Notes under the pieces: generated by a model
What the model was told of the DNA's origin: nothing
Databases searched by the model: none
Seen by the model: only the letters and a program-made list of their open reading frames with translations
Position numbers and translations under genes: made by a program
Shown here: positions 54,982-64,000 of the stretch, piece after piece
Layout of the letters: every line of letters starts with the position of its first letter
Position numbering within the stretch: position 1 is the first letter of the stretch
Assembly (NCBI RefSeq): GCF_016892605.1
Contig: NZ_JAFEMV010000004.1
Span: 302,403 to 366,402, forward strand
Direction: 5' to 3'
From: Desemzia sp. RIT 804
GTDB lineage: Bacteria > Bacillota > Bacilli > Lactobacillales > Carnobacteriaceae
DNA length: 64,000 nucleotides

Positions 54982-56622
54982 ATGATAAATAAAAAAACTT
55001 CTTTGTTATTATTATCATTGTGCACTGCTTTTGTATTAGCAGCATGTGGCGGCGGTTCAAGTGAAACCTCTGACTCTGGAGAACAACAAGTACTGAATTT
55101 AGTTGAGACTGCTGAAATCCCTACTATGGATTCAACACAAGCTACAGATACTGTTGCTTTTACTGTTTTGACAAATGTTAATGAAGGTCTATACCGTCAA
55201 AAAGAAGATGGATCTTTAGAATTAGGTATGGCAGCTGAAGAGCCAACTATCAGCGAAGATGGTTTAACATACACATTCAAAATTCGTGATGATGCTGACT
55301 GGTCTAACGGAGATCCTGTAACAGCAAACGACTTTGTTTATGCATGGAAAAAGTTGGTTGACCCAGCTACAGCAGCTTCTTATTCTTACATGATGGATGG
55401 CGTTATCGCTAACGCTTCAGAAATCATTGGAGGAGATATGGCAGCTGACGAACTAGGTGTTACAGCTGTAGATGATAAAACACTAGAAGTACAATTGGTT
55501 AAAAATCTTCCGTACTTCAAAGATTTGCTTTCTTTAGCTATGTTCTACCCTCAAAACCAAGCTTTTGTAGAAGAACAAGGTGACAATTACGCATTATCTA
55601 GTGATGCTTTAGTTTACAATGGTCCTTTCTTACTTGAAGACTGGAATGCAGCTGGATTATCTTGGACGTACACCAAGAATCCGGATTACTGGGATGCAGC
55701 AACAGTTGCTCTAGATCAAATCAATGTCGAAGTTATCAAAGAGACTTCAACAGCTTTGAATTTATATGATGCTGATGCTACTGACCGTATCTTGCTAAAA
55801 GGTGAATACGTAGCTCAAAGAACTGGCGATGCAGAACTACACACTATGCCAACTTCTTCTGTATTCTATTTGAAATTCAGCCAAAATGATCCAGAAAGCC
55901 CGCTAAACAATATAAATATTCGTAAAGCATTGGCAATGGCATTCGATAAAGAAGCTTATTCCGAAAGAGTATTGCAAGATGGTTCTGTCCCAGCTAATGC
56001 TTTAGTTCCTCAAGGTCTTGCTACAGATCCTGAAACTGATGAAGACTTCCGTGAACAAAATGGCGACTTGTCAGCTTATGACGTAGCTGCTGCTCAAGAA
56101 TACTGGCAAACTGGTCTGGAAGAATTAGGCGTAGATTCTATTAGTTTAGAACTATTGTCTGATGATACAGATAACTCAAAACGTTCTTCTGAATTCATCC
56201 AAAGTCAATTGGTGACTAACTTACCAGGATTGAACATCAGTTTACGTAATGTACCATTCAAAGTTCGTTTAGCTTCCGACACTGCTGGAGACTACGACAT
56301 TCAAGTAGCTGGTTGGGGTGCTGACTTCGCTGATCCAATCAACTTCTTAGAATTGTTTGAAACAGAGAATGGAAACAACTCTTTGGGTTACTCAAACCCA
56401 GAATACGATGCTTTGATTCAACAAGCTCGTGCTGAAGTAGATGACTTAAGTGCTCGTTGGAACATGTTGTTAGAAGCAGAACAAATCTTGTTAGAAGATG
56501 GCGCAATCGGCCCTATCTACCAACGTGCAAATGCAGTTTTAGAAAAAGATTACGTGAGCGGTATTGCAGAACATTTAGTAGGAGCAGATTACACTTACAA
56601 ATGGGCAACTGTTGAAAAATAA
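54982..56622 (+). CDS. oppA: oligopeptide-binding lipoprotein OppA (first copy)
   Basis: 546 aa. Signal LLLLSLCTAFVLAAC with lipobox LAAC (Cys residue 21), then a family 5 solute-binding domain (NVNEGLYRQKEDGSLELGMA, FKIRDDADWSNGDPVTANDFVYAWKK in part, QVAGWGADFADPINFLELF). It captures peptides outside the membrane for OppBCDF. It has its own promoter and terminator and is separated from oppB by a leftward DUF3899 gene. It is homologous to, but clearly diverged from, the copy at 62140-63807. Confidence 0.93.
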   Translation: MINKKTSLLLLSLCTAFVLAACGGGSSETSDSGEQQVLNLVETAEIPTMDSTQATDTVAFTVLTNVNEGLYRQKEDGSLELGMAAEEPTISEDGLTYTFKIRDDADWSNGDPVTANDFVYAWKKLVDPATAASYSYMMDGVIANASEIIGGDMAADELGVTAVDDKTLEVQLVKNLPYFKDLLSLAMFYPQNQAFVEEQGDNYALSSDALVYNGPFLLEDWNAAGLSWTYTKNPDYWDAATVALDQINVEVIKETSTALNLYDADATDRILLKGEYVAQRTGDAELHTMPTSSVFYLKFSQNDPESPLNNINIRKALAMAFDKEAYSERVLQDGSVPANALVPQGLATDPETDEDFREQNGDLSAYDVAAAQEYWQTGLEELGVDSISLELLSDDTDNSKRSSEFIQSQLVTNLPGLNISLRNVPFKVRLASDTAGDYDIQVAGWGADFADPINFLELFETENGNNSLGYSNPEYDALIQQARAEVDDLSARWNMLLEAEQILLEDGAIGPIYQRANAVLEKDYVSGIAEHLVGADYTYKWATVEK

Positions 56623-56663
56623 TTTTTTAATCGTTTGATGAATCTTTGATGAAGGAACAAAAT

Positions 56664-56716
56664 AAAGCAATCATCAGCCTCCGTTAATTTGAGTTGGCTG
56701 ATAATTGCTTTATTTT
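56664..56716. terminator. terminator after oppA
   Basis: AAAGCAATcATCAGCC with GGCTGATaATTGCTTT, T-rich flank. It also serves the convergent DUF3899 gene. Confidence 0.8.
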
Positions 56717-57093
56717 ATGATTATTAAGAAGTAATCCCATAAGGATAGTATGCTGAGAGCTAGAAGAATTATTCCAATCGTCAAAATAGATTGATAACTT
56801 TTCCCTACTGACTTAGACAGTGCATCTTGACTGTGGTTGTCTTCTATTTCGTCTGAATCGGTCTTTCTTTTTCTCAGCTTAACTATTTTTTTCATGCTGT
56901 AGTGAAAAAAATCAAATGTTCCTTTGGATACAACTAAACCGAAAAGTCCAATGATCAGCAATGGTAAAGCTACTAGAAACAAGCTGTTCGATAAAGCTGT
57001 CCATTGAACGGTTTGATATTTGATCCACTGAAACAGTATAACGGCAACAACTAAAACAAATGAGATCAAAAGATTTTTTTTAGTGAATTTCAT
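56710..57093 (-). CDS. DUF3899-like membrane protein
   Basis: 127 aa with three predicted membrane segments (residues 8-24, 33-52, 106-125) and a charged cytoplasmic loop between. LVVSKGTFDFFHYSMKKI near residue 53 matches the DUF3899 pattern. GAAAGGA precedes the ATG at 57093. It lies in reverse between oppA and oppB, an odd position, and probably has nothing to do with peptide import. Function unknown. Confidence 0.7.
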   Translation of the reverse strand: MKFTKKNLLISFVLVVAVILFQWIKYQTVQWTALSNSLFLVALPLLIIGLFGLVVSKGTFDFFHYSMKKIVKLRKRKTDSDEIEDNHSQDALSKSVGKSYQSILTIGIILLALSILSLWDYFLIIIK

Positions 57094-57249
57094 GATATGT
57101 GAATCCTTTCTTTGAATGAACATTTCTAATGTAACTAAAAATTACTTTAAATACAATTCAATTATACCTTTCTGAGTTATTTTTTTTACTCTACTGATAT
57201 GGTACACTATCATCTATGCACAAAATTTATTACGGAGGTTGGATCACTA

Positions 57250-58191
57250 ATGAAGAGTTATACAAAATACCTTGGAAAACGCGTTTTATATATGATTCTT
57301 ACTTTGTTCCTGATTGCTTCGATAACATTCTTTCTCATGAAGCTTTTACCTGGTACTCCTTACAGTAACCAAGATAAGCTGAGTGAAGAACAAATTTTTA
57401 TTATGAATGAAAAATATGGTTTGAATGAACCCATTATCGTACAATATGGAATTTATTTATTAGGACTTGTTACAGGAGATTTAGGAACTTCTTTCCAATT
57501 CAACAATACCCCTGTCGCAGAGTTATTGAGCTCAAGGATTGCCCCATCTGCTCAAATCGGGATTCAGGCGGTAGTCGTCGGAACGATTCTCGGAATTGTG
57601 TTGGGAGTTATTTCTGCTATGAAACAAGGAACTTGGGTAGATACAACAGCCACATTGACCGCGATCCTCGGACGTTCCATCCCTAACTTTGTATTTGCGG
57701 TACTGCTGCAATTGATTTTCGGAGTTTGGTTAGGTTGGTTTCCTATCGCCTTATGGTCAGGTTTTGCATCGTCTATCTTACCTTCAATTGCATTAGCGAT
57801 CTCTCCACTAGCCGATTCGGCACGATTTATGCGGACCGAGATGGTAGATGTTTTAAGCAGCGATTACGTAGAATTGGCAAAAGCCAAAGGTCTGAGCAAA
57901 TGGGAAGTTGCCTTTAAACACGGAATTCGTAATGCTTTGATCCCACTAGTTACTCTATTAGGACCAATGGCTGTCGCTTTGATGACCGGTTCTATGGTAG
58001 TGGAGAATATTTTTGCGATCCCTGGAATTGGAGAACAATTTGTTAAATCGATTTTAACAAATGACTACCCAACAATCATGGGTGTTACGATGCTGTATTC
58101 ATTATTGTTAGTTTCAGTTATTCTATTGGTTGATGTTCTTTATGGAATTATTGATCCTCGTATTAGAGTAGCTACAGAAGGAGGAGAATAA
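57250..58191 (+). CDS. oppB: oligopeptide ABC transporter permease OppB
   Basis: 313 aa, six membrane segments. N-terminal MILTLFLIASITFFLMKLLPGTP is typical, and the cytoplasmic EAA loop is DYVELAKAKGLSKWEVAFKHGIRNA near residue 205. Forms the channel with OppC. GGAGG sits 11 bases before the ATG at 57250, which starts 17 codons inside the longest frame. Start of oppBCDF. Confidence 0.93.
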   Translation: MKSYTKYLGKRVLYMILTLFLIASITFFLMKLLPGTPYSNQDKLSEEQIFIMNEKYGLNEPIIVQYGIYLLGLVTGDLGTSFQFNNTPVAELLSSRIAPSAQIGIQAVVVGTILGIVLGVISAMKQGTWVDTTATLTAILGRSIPNFVFAVLLQLIFGVWLGWFPIALWSGFASSILPSIALAISPLADSARFMRTEMVDVLSSDYVELAKAKGLSKWEVAFKHGIRNALIPLVTLLGPMAVALMTGSMVVENIFAIPGIGEQFVKSILTNDYPTIMGVTMLYSLLLVSVILLVDVLYGIIDPRIRVATEGGE

Positions 58192-58194
58192 TTT

Positions 58195-59244
58195 ATGGTG
58201 AGCAACAATAATTTTCAACCTGAGCAATCCCTACCTGAATTGACGCCAGATTTATTTGCTAAAGCAGATAGTTTAGATGTTCAAGATAATGAAAAAATCA
58301 CTGCCCCTTCTCTAAGCTTTATGCAAGATTCATGGCGTCGTCTAAAGAAAAATAAAGTCGCTATGGTCAGTATGGTCCTTTTGATTATCATTACGCTATT
58401 AAGTATCTTTGCTCCAGTGATCGCTCCTCATAGTCCAAATGCTCAAATTATTGAACATGCGAACTTACCACCTAAAATTCCTGGTTTGGACATTAGTGGT
58501 TTGAATGGAACGGTCAATCAAAACGGAATTCGTCTAGATAAATACGAACAAACAGGCGTTGAAAGCGACGTCTACTACTATTTGGGAACGGATAGTCTTG
58601 GACGCGACTTATTGTCTCGTATTTTATATGGTACACGAGTATCGCTGTTTATTGCTTTCGTAGCTGCCCTATTGAATCTGATTATTGGGGTAACTTACGG
58701 TCTATTATCCGGCTGGATTGGCGGAAAAACAGATAATGTGATGCAGCGTATTCTGGAAATCCTTTCTGGTGTACCCAACTTGGTTATTGTTATCTTAATG
58801 TTATTAGTATTTGATCCTGGTATCATGTCTATTATCATTGCCTTAGCTTTAACTGAATGGATCTCAATGGCACGTATCGTTCGGGCGCAAACACTTAAAT
58901 TGAAAAACCAAGAATATGTTTTAGCTGCTAAAACTCTTGGACAATCTTCTTTAAGCATCGCCTTTAAGCACATTATGCCTAATTTATTGGGGATTATTAT
59001 TATTCAAGTCATGTTTTCAATTCCGTCCGCTATTTTCTTTGAAGCTTTCTTAAGCTTTATCGGTATCGGTATTCCAGCTCCTGATGCTTCATTAGGTACA
59101 TTGATCAATGATGGATACAAAACGTTCCGTTTCTTACCTCACTTAATGTGGTACCCTTCTGCTGTTATGAGTATCATTATGATCAGTTTCAATTTATTAG
59201 CAGATGGTTTACGAGATTCGTTTGATCCAAAACTGAGAGATTAG
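58195..59244 (+). CDS. oppC: oligopeptide ABC transporter permease OppC
   Basis: 349 aa. A 50-residue cytoplasmic N-terminus precedes six membrane segments; the large external loop holds YLGTDSLGRDLLSRILYGTRVSL, the OppC mark, and the EAA loop is EYVLAAKTLGQSSLSIAFKHIMPN near residue 240. AAGGAGGAG precedes the ATG, only 3 bases after oppB. Confidence 0.94.
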   Translation: MVSNNNFQPEQSLPELTPDLFAKADSLDVQDNEKITAPSLSFMQDSWRRLKKNKVAMVSMVLLIIITLLSIFAPVIAPHSPNAQIIEHANLPPKIPGLDISGLNGTVNQNGIRLDKYEQTGVESDVYYYLGTDSLGRDLLSRILYGTRVSLFIAFVAALLNLIIGVTYGLLSGWIGGKTDNVMQRILEILSGVPNLVIVILMLLVFDPGIMSIIIALALTEWISMARIVRAQTLKLKNQEYVLAAKTLGQSSLSIAFKHIMPNLLGIIIIQVMFSIPSAIFFEAFLSFIGIGIPAPDASLGTLINDGYKTFRFLPHLMWYPSAVMSIIMISFNLLADGLRDSFDPKLRD

Positions 59245-59255
59245 GAGGAAGCCTG

Positions 59256-60422
59256 ATGGAAAATATATTAGAAGTAAAAGATTTGCATATTTCATTTGAT
59301 ACGTATGCAGGACAAGTTCGTGCCATTCGTGGGGTGAATTTTGATTTGAAGCCGGGTGAAACATTAGCTATCGTTGGTGAATCCGGATCAGGAAAATCAG
59401 TTACCAGTCGAAGCATTATGCGTTTATTAGCCAGCAACGCTAATGTTGACAATGGTGAGATTCTCTTCAAAGGTGAAGACCTTGTTAAAAAATCAGAAAA
59501 AGAAATGCAAAAAATTCGTGGTTCAGAGATTGCTATGATTTTCCAAGATCCTATGACTTCTTTGAATCCAACTCAAAAAATCGGCAAACAAATTGCTGAA
59601 CCGATCATCAAACACCAAGCCGTGTCTAAAGAAGAAGCTTACAAAAAAGCGGAAGAATTATTGCGTCTGGTTGGTATTCCAAATCCTGAAAAAAGGATGA
59701 AACAATATCCTCATCAATTTTCAGGAGGGCAACGTCAACGAATCGTTATTGCGATCGCTTTAGGATGTAATCCAGATATTTTGATCGCTGATGAACCGAC
59801 TACTGCTCTAGACGTAACGATTCAAGCACAAATCTTAGAATTGATGAAAGAATTGCAGCATAAAATCAAAACGTCTATCATCTTTATCACTCACGATTTA
59901 GGTGTAGTTGCTAACGTTGCTGACCGTGTAGCTGTTATGTACGCAGGTAAATTTGTTGAAGTTGGAACAGTTGACGAGATTTTCTACAATCCGCAACACC
60001 CTTATACATGGGGATTATTGAGCTCGATGCCTACTCTAGAAACAAGCGGCTATTTGTATGCCATTCCTGGAACACCTCCAGACCTATTGAACCCTCCTAA
60101 AGGAGATGCATTTGCTCCTCGTAGCGAGTATGCCTTAAAAGTAGATACTATGTATGAACCACCTTTATTTAAAGTGTCTGACACTCATTTTGCAGCTACC
60201 TGGTTATTACATCCGGATGCTCCAAAAGTTACACCACCAGCGGAAATCGTTGCGCGTCAAAGCGGCTTCCGTACGAAACAATTGCAGATCCAACCTTCAG
60301 ACGACTTATCACAAATGAGTGGTCAAGATTTGGAAGGTCCACAAGATAAAAACAATCTTTCTGTTGACGAACTAACAACAGATCGTGATGGGAAAGGAGA
60401 AGCAAATGAGCCAAGATACTAA
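59256..60422 (+). CDS. oppD: oligopeptide ABC transporter ATPase OppD
   Basis: 388 aa. Walker A GESGSGKS near residue 43, Q-loop [12 protein letters not shown], signature SGGQRQRI near 152 and Walker [13 protein letters not shown] near 172. The oligopeptide C-terminal region ([27 protein letters not shown]) is followed by a longer acidic tail than usual, about 60 residues. In relatives this region holds a Cys cluster for an Fe-S centre; no such Cys cluster is seen here. AGGAGG before the ATG, 11 bases after oppC. Confidence 0.94.
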   Translation: MENILEVKDLHISFDTYAGQVRAIRGVNFDLKPGETLAIVGESGSGKSVTSRSIMRLLASNANVDNGEILFKGEDLVKKSEKEMQKIRGSEIAMIFQDPMTSLNPTQKIGKQIAEPIIKHQAVSKEEAYKKAEELLRLVGIPNPEKRMKQYPHQFSGGQRQRIVIAIALGCNPDILIADEPTTALDVTIQAQILELMKELQHKIKTSIIFITHDLGVVANVADRVAVMYAGKFVEVGTVDEIFYNPQHPYTWGLLSSMPTLETSGYLYAIPGTPPDLLNPPKGDAFAPRSEYALKVDTMYEPPLFKVSDTHFAATWLLHPDAPKVTPPAEIVARQSGFRTKQLQIQPSDDLSQMSGQDLEGPQDKNNLSVDELTTDRDGKGEANEPRY

Positions 60423-61350
60423 GCGTAAAAAGATCTTAGAAGTTAAAAACTTAAAACAGTATTTTAATGTTGGAACTAAAAACGAAGTCAAAGCTATCGA
60501 TGACATCTCTTTTGATATCTATGAAGGAGAAACATTAGGACTCGTTGGTGAATCAGGCTGTGGTAAAACAACTACAGGACGTGCCATTATTCGTTTGTAC
60601 GATCCTACTGACGGAGAAATCTACTTTGACGGTACAGAAGTTCACTCGTTAAATGGTAGAAAAGAGCAACTTGATTTTAGAAAAGACATGCAAATGATTT
60701 TCCAAGATCCATATGCTTCTTTGAATCCTCGGATGAAAGTAAGAGATATCATTGCTGAAGGAATCAAGATCCACAAGTTAGCCAACAGCGAAGAAGAAAT
60801 CGATGCTCGTGTTGAAGAGTTGCTTGAATTAGTTGGTTTAAACAAGGATCACTCATCGCGTTACCCTCATGAGTTTTCTGGTGGACAACGTCAACGTATC
60901 GGAATCGCTCGCGCTTTAGCGGTAGACCCAAAAATGATCGTTGCTGATGAACCTATCTCTGCTCTTGACGTTTCGATTCAAGCTCAGGTTGTTAACTTGT
61001 TGATGGAATTACAAGAAAAGCAAAATCTGACTTTCCTATTTATTGCCCATGATCTATCTATGGTGAAATACATCAGTAACCGTATTGGCGTAATGTACTT
61101 TGGTAAATTAGTTGAATTAGCTCCTGCTGATGATGTTTACAACAAACCATTACACCCTTACACAGAAAGTCTTTTATCTGCTATTCCTCTTCCAGATCCT
61201 GATTACGAACGCAGTCGCACACGTTTTGCTTATACACCGCGTCCTTCAAATAGCGAAGAAGAAAAACTTAGAGAAATTGCACCAGAACACTTCGTATATT
61301 GTCGTGAATCTGATGTACCAAAACTTCAAGAAAAATTAGCGAAATACTAA
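60406..61350 (+). CDS. oppF: oligopeptide ABC transporter ATPase OppF
   Basis: 314 aa. Walker [10 protein letters not shown] near residue 45, [13 protein letters not shown], signature [14 protein letters not shown] near 158, Walker [12 protein letters not shown] near 180, and the C-terminal [16 protein letters not shown] motif. The ATG at 60406, after AAAGGAG, lies 17 bases inside oppD, so the two are coupled. Last gene of oppBCDF before a terminator. Confidence 0.94.
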   Translation: MSQDTKRKKILEVKNLKQYFNVGTKNEVKAIDDISFDIYEGETLGLVGESGCGKTTTGRAIIRLYDPTDGEIYFDGTEVHSLNGRKEQLDFRKDMQMIFQDPYASLNPRMKVRDIIAEGIKIHKLANSEEEIDARVEELLELVGLNKDHSSRYPHEFSGGQRQRIGIARALAVDPKMIVADEPISALDVSIQAQVVNLLMELQEKQNLTFLFIAHDLSMVKYISNRIGVMYFGKLVELAPADDVYNKPLHPYTESLLSAIPLPDPDYERSRTRFAYTPRPSNSEEEKLREIAPEHFVYCRESDVPKLQEKLAKY

Positions 61351-61371
61351 ATTTAAACAATTATTGTGCTT

Positions 61372-61401
61372 ATCCCCTGCTATTCAGCGGGGGATTTTTT
61401 T
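61372..61401 (+). terminator. terminator after oppF
   Basis: TCCCCTGCT / AGCGGGGGA stem with seven T. Confidence 0.85.
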
Positions 61402-61728
61402 AGATTTTCATCTTTTAGCGTTGGTAAAGAAATTTCCTCCACCCTATGGGGTGGCTTATGGAGCGCCATGGGAACGCCTGGGGCCGAAAACCATGTCTCC
61501 AGTCTTGCAAGCTTCAAACTTAGTGTAATGGCTAAAGCCTAATACTAAGTAATTCCCATTGCATCCTTTTCATGGCTATAAGTGACCCCATATTTCTCCA
61601 GAAATTTTTAAGAATGAGTTCCTAGCAGGGATTGAATAAAAAATAAATTCCCTTTTTACTTCCCAACGTCATAGCTCGTAGAACCATTTTTTTATTTGGT
61701 AGACTTTTTAGTGAGTATTGATTAAATT
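61402..61728. other. gene-free region with a GC-richer structured segment
   Basis: No coding frame. The segment 61430-61600 is richer in GC than its surroundings and holds several possible helices, chiefly ACTTAGTGTAATGGCT with AGCCTAATACTAAGT (about 61517-61552) and CCACCC/GGGTGG near 61440. I recognise no known RNA family. Confidence 0.4.
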
Positions 61729-61757
61729 TTCACTAGTTTTTCCACTACCTATATGAT
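61729..61757 (+). promoter_or_regulatory. candidate promoter of the T-box transcript
   Basis: TTCACT, 17 bases, TATGAT, about 45 bases before the first T-box helix. Confidence 0.45.
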
Positions 61758-61799
61758 AAACTATTTAGTAACAACTAATCAATAGTTAATAAATTAATA

Positions 61800-62105
61800 A
61801 ACGCAATGATGAGAAGAGTACAGTATCCATTCCTTTTTTAGAGAGCTTGGTCAGGTGAAAGCAAGCATTGGAATGCTACTCGAAGATGGTCTCGAAGCGG
61901 CTGATTTGAGGACAACAGTGAACGTTATCTTAGAATCAGACGGGTCCTTCCGTTACAGTGGAACAGTATACCTTTTGCATTAAAAAGCGTACTGGTTGAG
62001 GCAAAAATAGTGATATTTTTGCGAAGATAGGTGGTACCACGAATCGATTAAACTCATTCGTCCTTCTTCTACACGCCCAAACGTGTAGAAGAAGGACTTT
62101 TTTTG
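61800..62105 (+). ncRNA. T-box riboswitch, specifier probably Met
   Basis: Landmarks in order: AGTA of the specifier loop near 61816, AGAGAG with GCTTG..GGTGAAA..CAAGC at the stem I tip, GAAGATGG as the specifier-loop 3' side (61882-61889), the T-box AGGTGGTACCACG (62029-62041), and a terminator pairing TCCTTCTTCTACACG (62061-62075) with its complement, then T-run. The specifier reads GAT or ATG depending on register. The T-box TGGT pairs with ACCA tRNA ends (discriminator A), which fits tRNA-Met and not tRNA-Asp. It controls the second oppA. Confidence 0.9.
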
Positions 62106-62139
62106 TTGTTAAAATTATATAGGGAAGAAGGAATTAATT

Positions 62140-63807
62140 ATGAACAAATTTGTAAAAACAGGGCTTGTTGCCTTAGCTTCAGTGTTTATTTTAAGTGCTT
62201 GTGGAGGAAACTCTGACGCTTCAAATGATAATACCGCATCTTCAGACAGTAATGGTAACGGATTAGCCGAAGTACAAGAAATAGCAGTGAGCGTTCCTGC
62301 GAGCATGACCACAATCGATACTACTTATACTACTGACAAAAACACGTTTACCGTAGCACAGCATCTTTACGAAGGATTGTATCGTTTAGATGAAAACAGC
62401 ACTCCTGTTCCAGGCTTAGCCGCTGAGGAAGTAGAAATCAGTGAAGATGGACGCACTTATACATTCACCATCCGTAATGATGCAAATTGGAGCAATGGCG
62501 ATCCTATCACTGCTCAAGATTTTGTTTATGCTTGGACAGAACTAGTTGACCCTGCTGCTGCTGCTCCTAATGCTTACTTGTTGGATGCAGTCGTAAACGG
62601 CTATGAAATTCGTACGGGTGAAACAGATCCTTCCGAATTAGCCGTCGAAGCTGTATCGGACAAAGTATTCAAAGTTGAATTAGTGGAACCTCTACCTTCT
62701 TTCTTAACATTGATTTCAGTTGTTTGGTTGGCTCCAAAAAATGAAGCTTATGTAGAAGAACAAGGTGAAGCATATGCAACAACAGCTGAAACTGGTATTT
62801 ACAGTGGACCATTTGTATTATCTAACTGGAAACAGGGTGATGAGACATGGACTTTGGAACCGAACGAAAACTACTATGCAGCTGATGAAGTACATTTGAC
62901 AAAAATCGACTTCACTACAATCAAAGAAGAGCAAACCGGCATCAACTTGTACTCCTCTGATGAATTGGATTTAACTAAAGTCAGCGGTCAATATGTGGCA
63001 CAATATCAAAATGATGAAAGCTTTGTCTCTCACAACGATATCGCCAATCAATTCCTTGATTTCAATAAAGAACTAGGCACTCCTTTAGCCAATGCTCATT
63101 TGCGCAAAGCGATCACTTTATCGATTAATAAAGACAGCTTAGTTAATACGGTATTAAACGATGGCGCAGTGGCTTTAAACGGATTGGTTCCACACGAATT
63201 GTACCAACATCCTGAAACTGGCGAAGACTTCAGAGAGTACAGTGGCGATTACAATACGTACAATCCTGAACAAGCTCAAGAAGAGTGGGCTTTGGCACAA
63301 GAAGAACTTGGCGATTCAATAGAGATTTCTTTACTTGTGGCTGAAGATACTACTTCTACACGAACTGCTGAATACGTTCAAAGTCAAATCCAAGAAAACT
63401 TGGAAGGTGTAACTGTAACCATTAATAAACAACCCAAAAATAGTGTTAACCAATCACGATCCGAATCAAATTATGAAGCCTCTATTTCTGGATGGATCGC
63501 CGGTGACAATAACTTAGGCTACTTCTTCAACTTATACGAAGATGGATCTGCATATAACTACGGCGGCTACAATAATGAAGAATACAATCAGTTAACTGCA
63601 GAAGCAAAAACAGCTTACGCTAACGATCCAGATAAACAATTTGAAAACTACCAAAAAGCTGAGCAGATTCTTTTAGAAGAAGATGCAGCTCAAGTACCGT
63701 TATACCAAAGTGCATCAAACTATTTAATCAATCCAAATATTAAAGGAATCGAATTCCACCGCTACGCAAGCTACTTCCACTTCAGAACAGCCTATATAGC
63801 TGAATAA
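62140..63807 (+). CDS. oppA: oligopeptide-binding lipoprotein OppA (second copy), T-box controlled
   Basis: 555 aa. Lipoprotein signal TGLVALASVFILSAC, Cys at residue 21, then a Ser/Asn/Asp-rich linker and a family 5 solute-binding domain (VAQHLYEGLYRLDENSTPVPG in part, YTFTIRNDANWSNGDPI in part, FEFHRYASYFHF-like end). It is homologous to the first OppA but with a diverged binding region (ISGWIAGDNNLGYFFNLYEDG), so probably a different peptide range. Expression depends on an uncharged tRNA through the T-box. The stop TAA is followed at once by AGAGTGGAG of a hairpin element. Confidence 0.93.
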   Translation: MNKFVKTGLVALASVFILSACGGNSDASNDNTASSDSNGNGLAEVQEIAVSVPASMTTIDTTYTTDKNTFTVAQHLYEGLYRLDENSTPVPGLAAEEVEISEDGRTYTFTIRNDANWSNGDPITAQDFVYAWTELVDPAAAAPNAYLLDAVVNGYEIRTGETDPSELAVEAVSDKVFKVELVEPLPSFLTLISVVWLAPKNEAYVEEQGEAYATTAETGIYSGPFVLSNWKQGDETWTLEPNENYYAADEVHLTKIDFTTIKEEQTGINLYSSDELDLTKVSGQYVAQYQNDESFVSHNDIANQFLDFNKELGTPLANAHLRKAITLSINKDSLVNTVLNDGAVALNGLVPHELYQHPETGEDFREYSGDYNTYNPEQAQEEWALAQEELGDSIEISLLVAEDTTSTRTAEYVQSQIQENLEGVTVTINKQPKNSVNQSRSESNYEASISGWIAGDNNLGYFFNLYEDGSAYNYGGYNNEEYNQLTAEAKTAYANDPDKQFENYQKAEQILLEEDAAQVPLYQSASNYLINPNIKGIEFHRYASYFHFRTAYIAE

Positions 63808-64000
63808 AGAGTGGAGAAAAGCGATTAGGCTATCGCCTATAAGAAAATTCCAACAGGCAGGTGTTTTTTACCTGACAGTTGAAATTTTCTTATAGGCGCA
63901 TAGGCTGCTTTTCGCAACTCGTTTTAGAGAGAGCGGAGCAGAGCGTTTTAGATAGAGAGTGAAGCGAGGCGGTTAGCTGATCGGATATAAGAAGGAACTG
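63808..64000. repeat. mosaic hairpin element plus truncated next unit
   Basis: AGAGTGGAGAAAAGCG begins directly after the oppA stop. The outer arms pair (GAAAAGC.. with GCTTTTC, CGCCTATAAGAAA with TTTCTTATAGGCG) around the inner TTCCAAC..CAGGTG hairpin also used at 3790-3912 and 24262-24387, here in the opposite orientation. From about 63948 another unit starts (GAGAGTGAAGCGAGGCGG) and runs off the window. Confidence 0.85.

Overview
The window looks like chromosome from a low-GC Gram-positive lactic acid bacterium, most likely a member of the Carnobacteriaceae (Carnobacterium-like). The evidence is AT-rich sequence, strong GGAGG ribosome sites, catabolite-responsive (cre) sites, a T-box and a lysine riboswitch, and the enterococcal-type maltose pathway (PTS MalT, MapP, MalP). 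The genus is an inference from gene content only. No rRNA, tRNA, CRISPR array, prophage or origin was seen.

Layout. 0.1-10.5 kb: a leftward hexuronate cluster (GPH transporter, KdgA aldolase, UxaC, UxuA, an SDR likely to be fructuronate reductase, then past a terminator a HAD phosphatase and a GH3 glycosidase), faced by an IclR-type regulator. 10.6-12.6 kb: small leftward operon (60-aa protein, flavodoxin-fold oxidoreductase, DUF-type protein). 12.8-14.8 kb: dhaKLM, the PTS-dependent dihydroxyacetone kinase. 15.1-16.6 kb: a second GPH transporter. 17.1-17.7 kb: a tandem array of hairpin repeats. 17.7-22.8 kb: glpK-glpD-glpF leftward and a class I aldolase rightward; with dhaKLM this forms a glycerol/triose region. 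23-28.4 kb: cation efflux protein, a beta-lactamase-like protein lacking the nucleophilic Ser, CutC, a permuted NlpC/P60-like protein, a hypothetical and a guanylate-kinase-like protein. 28.6 kb: guaC. 29.9-32.4 kb: an interrupted mutarotase-like gene, bioY and birA. 32.5-34.6 kb: an NhaC-family transporter behind a lysine riboswitch, so probably a lysine transporter. 34.6-36.4 kb: two membrane proteins, one DUF368. 36.5-46.7 kb: maltose/maltodextrin locus (pullulanase, LacI-type regulator, GalM, PgmB, maltose phosphorylase, PTS MalT, MapP). 47-49.3 kb: SDR plus FAD oxidoreductase, preceded by 51-bp tandem repeats. 49.4-51.7 kb: orphan PTS EIIC with an RpiR regulator. 51.8-52.2 kb: IS1380-type remnant. 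52.6-54.7 kb: AI-2E-family exporter and an orphan amino-acid binding lipoprotein. 55-63.8 kb: oligopeptide transport (oppA, oppBCDF, and a second oppA behind a T-box whose best-supported specifier is Met).

How it works together. Most genes feed carbohydrate or peptide catabolism. Maltose enters by PTS as maltose-6'-phosphate, MapP dephosphorylates it, MalP splits it to glucose and beta-glucose-1-phosphate, PgmB converts that to glucose-6-phosphate, and GalM interconverts glucose anomers. Glucuronate is isomerised, reduced and dehydrated to KDG and then cleaved by KdgA; no KDG kinase lies in the window.

The most unusual feature is a family of mosaic intergenic hairpin elements. They have conserved, mutually complementary outer arms around a different inner stem-loop each time. 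Seven loci were found, several directly abutting stop codons, and one is a tandem array. Other items of interest are the Asn-for-Ser beta-lactamase homologue, an in-frame nonsense codon in the mutarotase-like gene, the two riboswitches and two minisatellite-like repeat sets.
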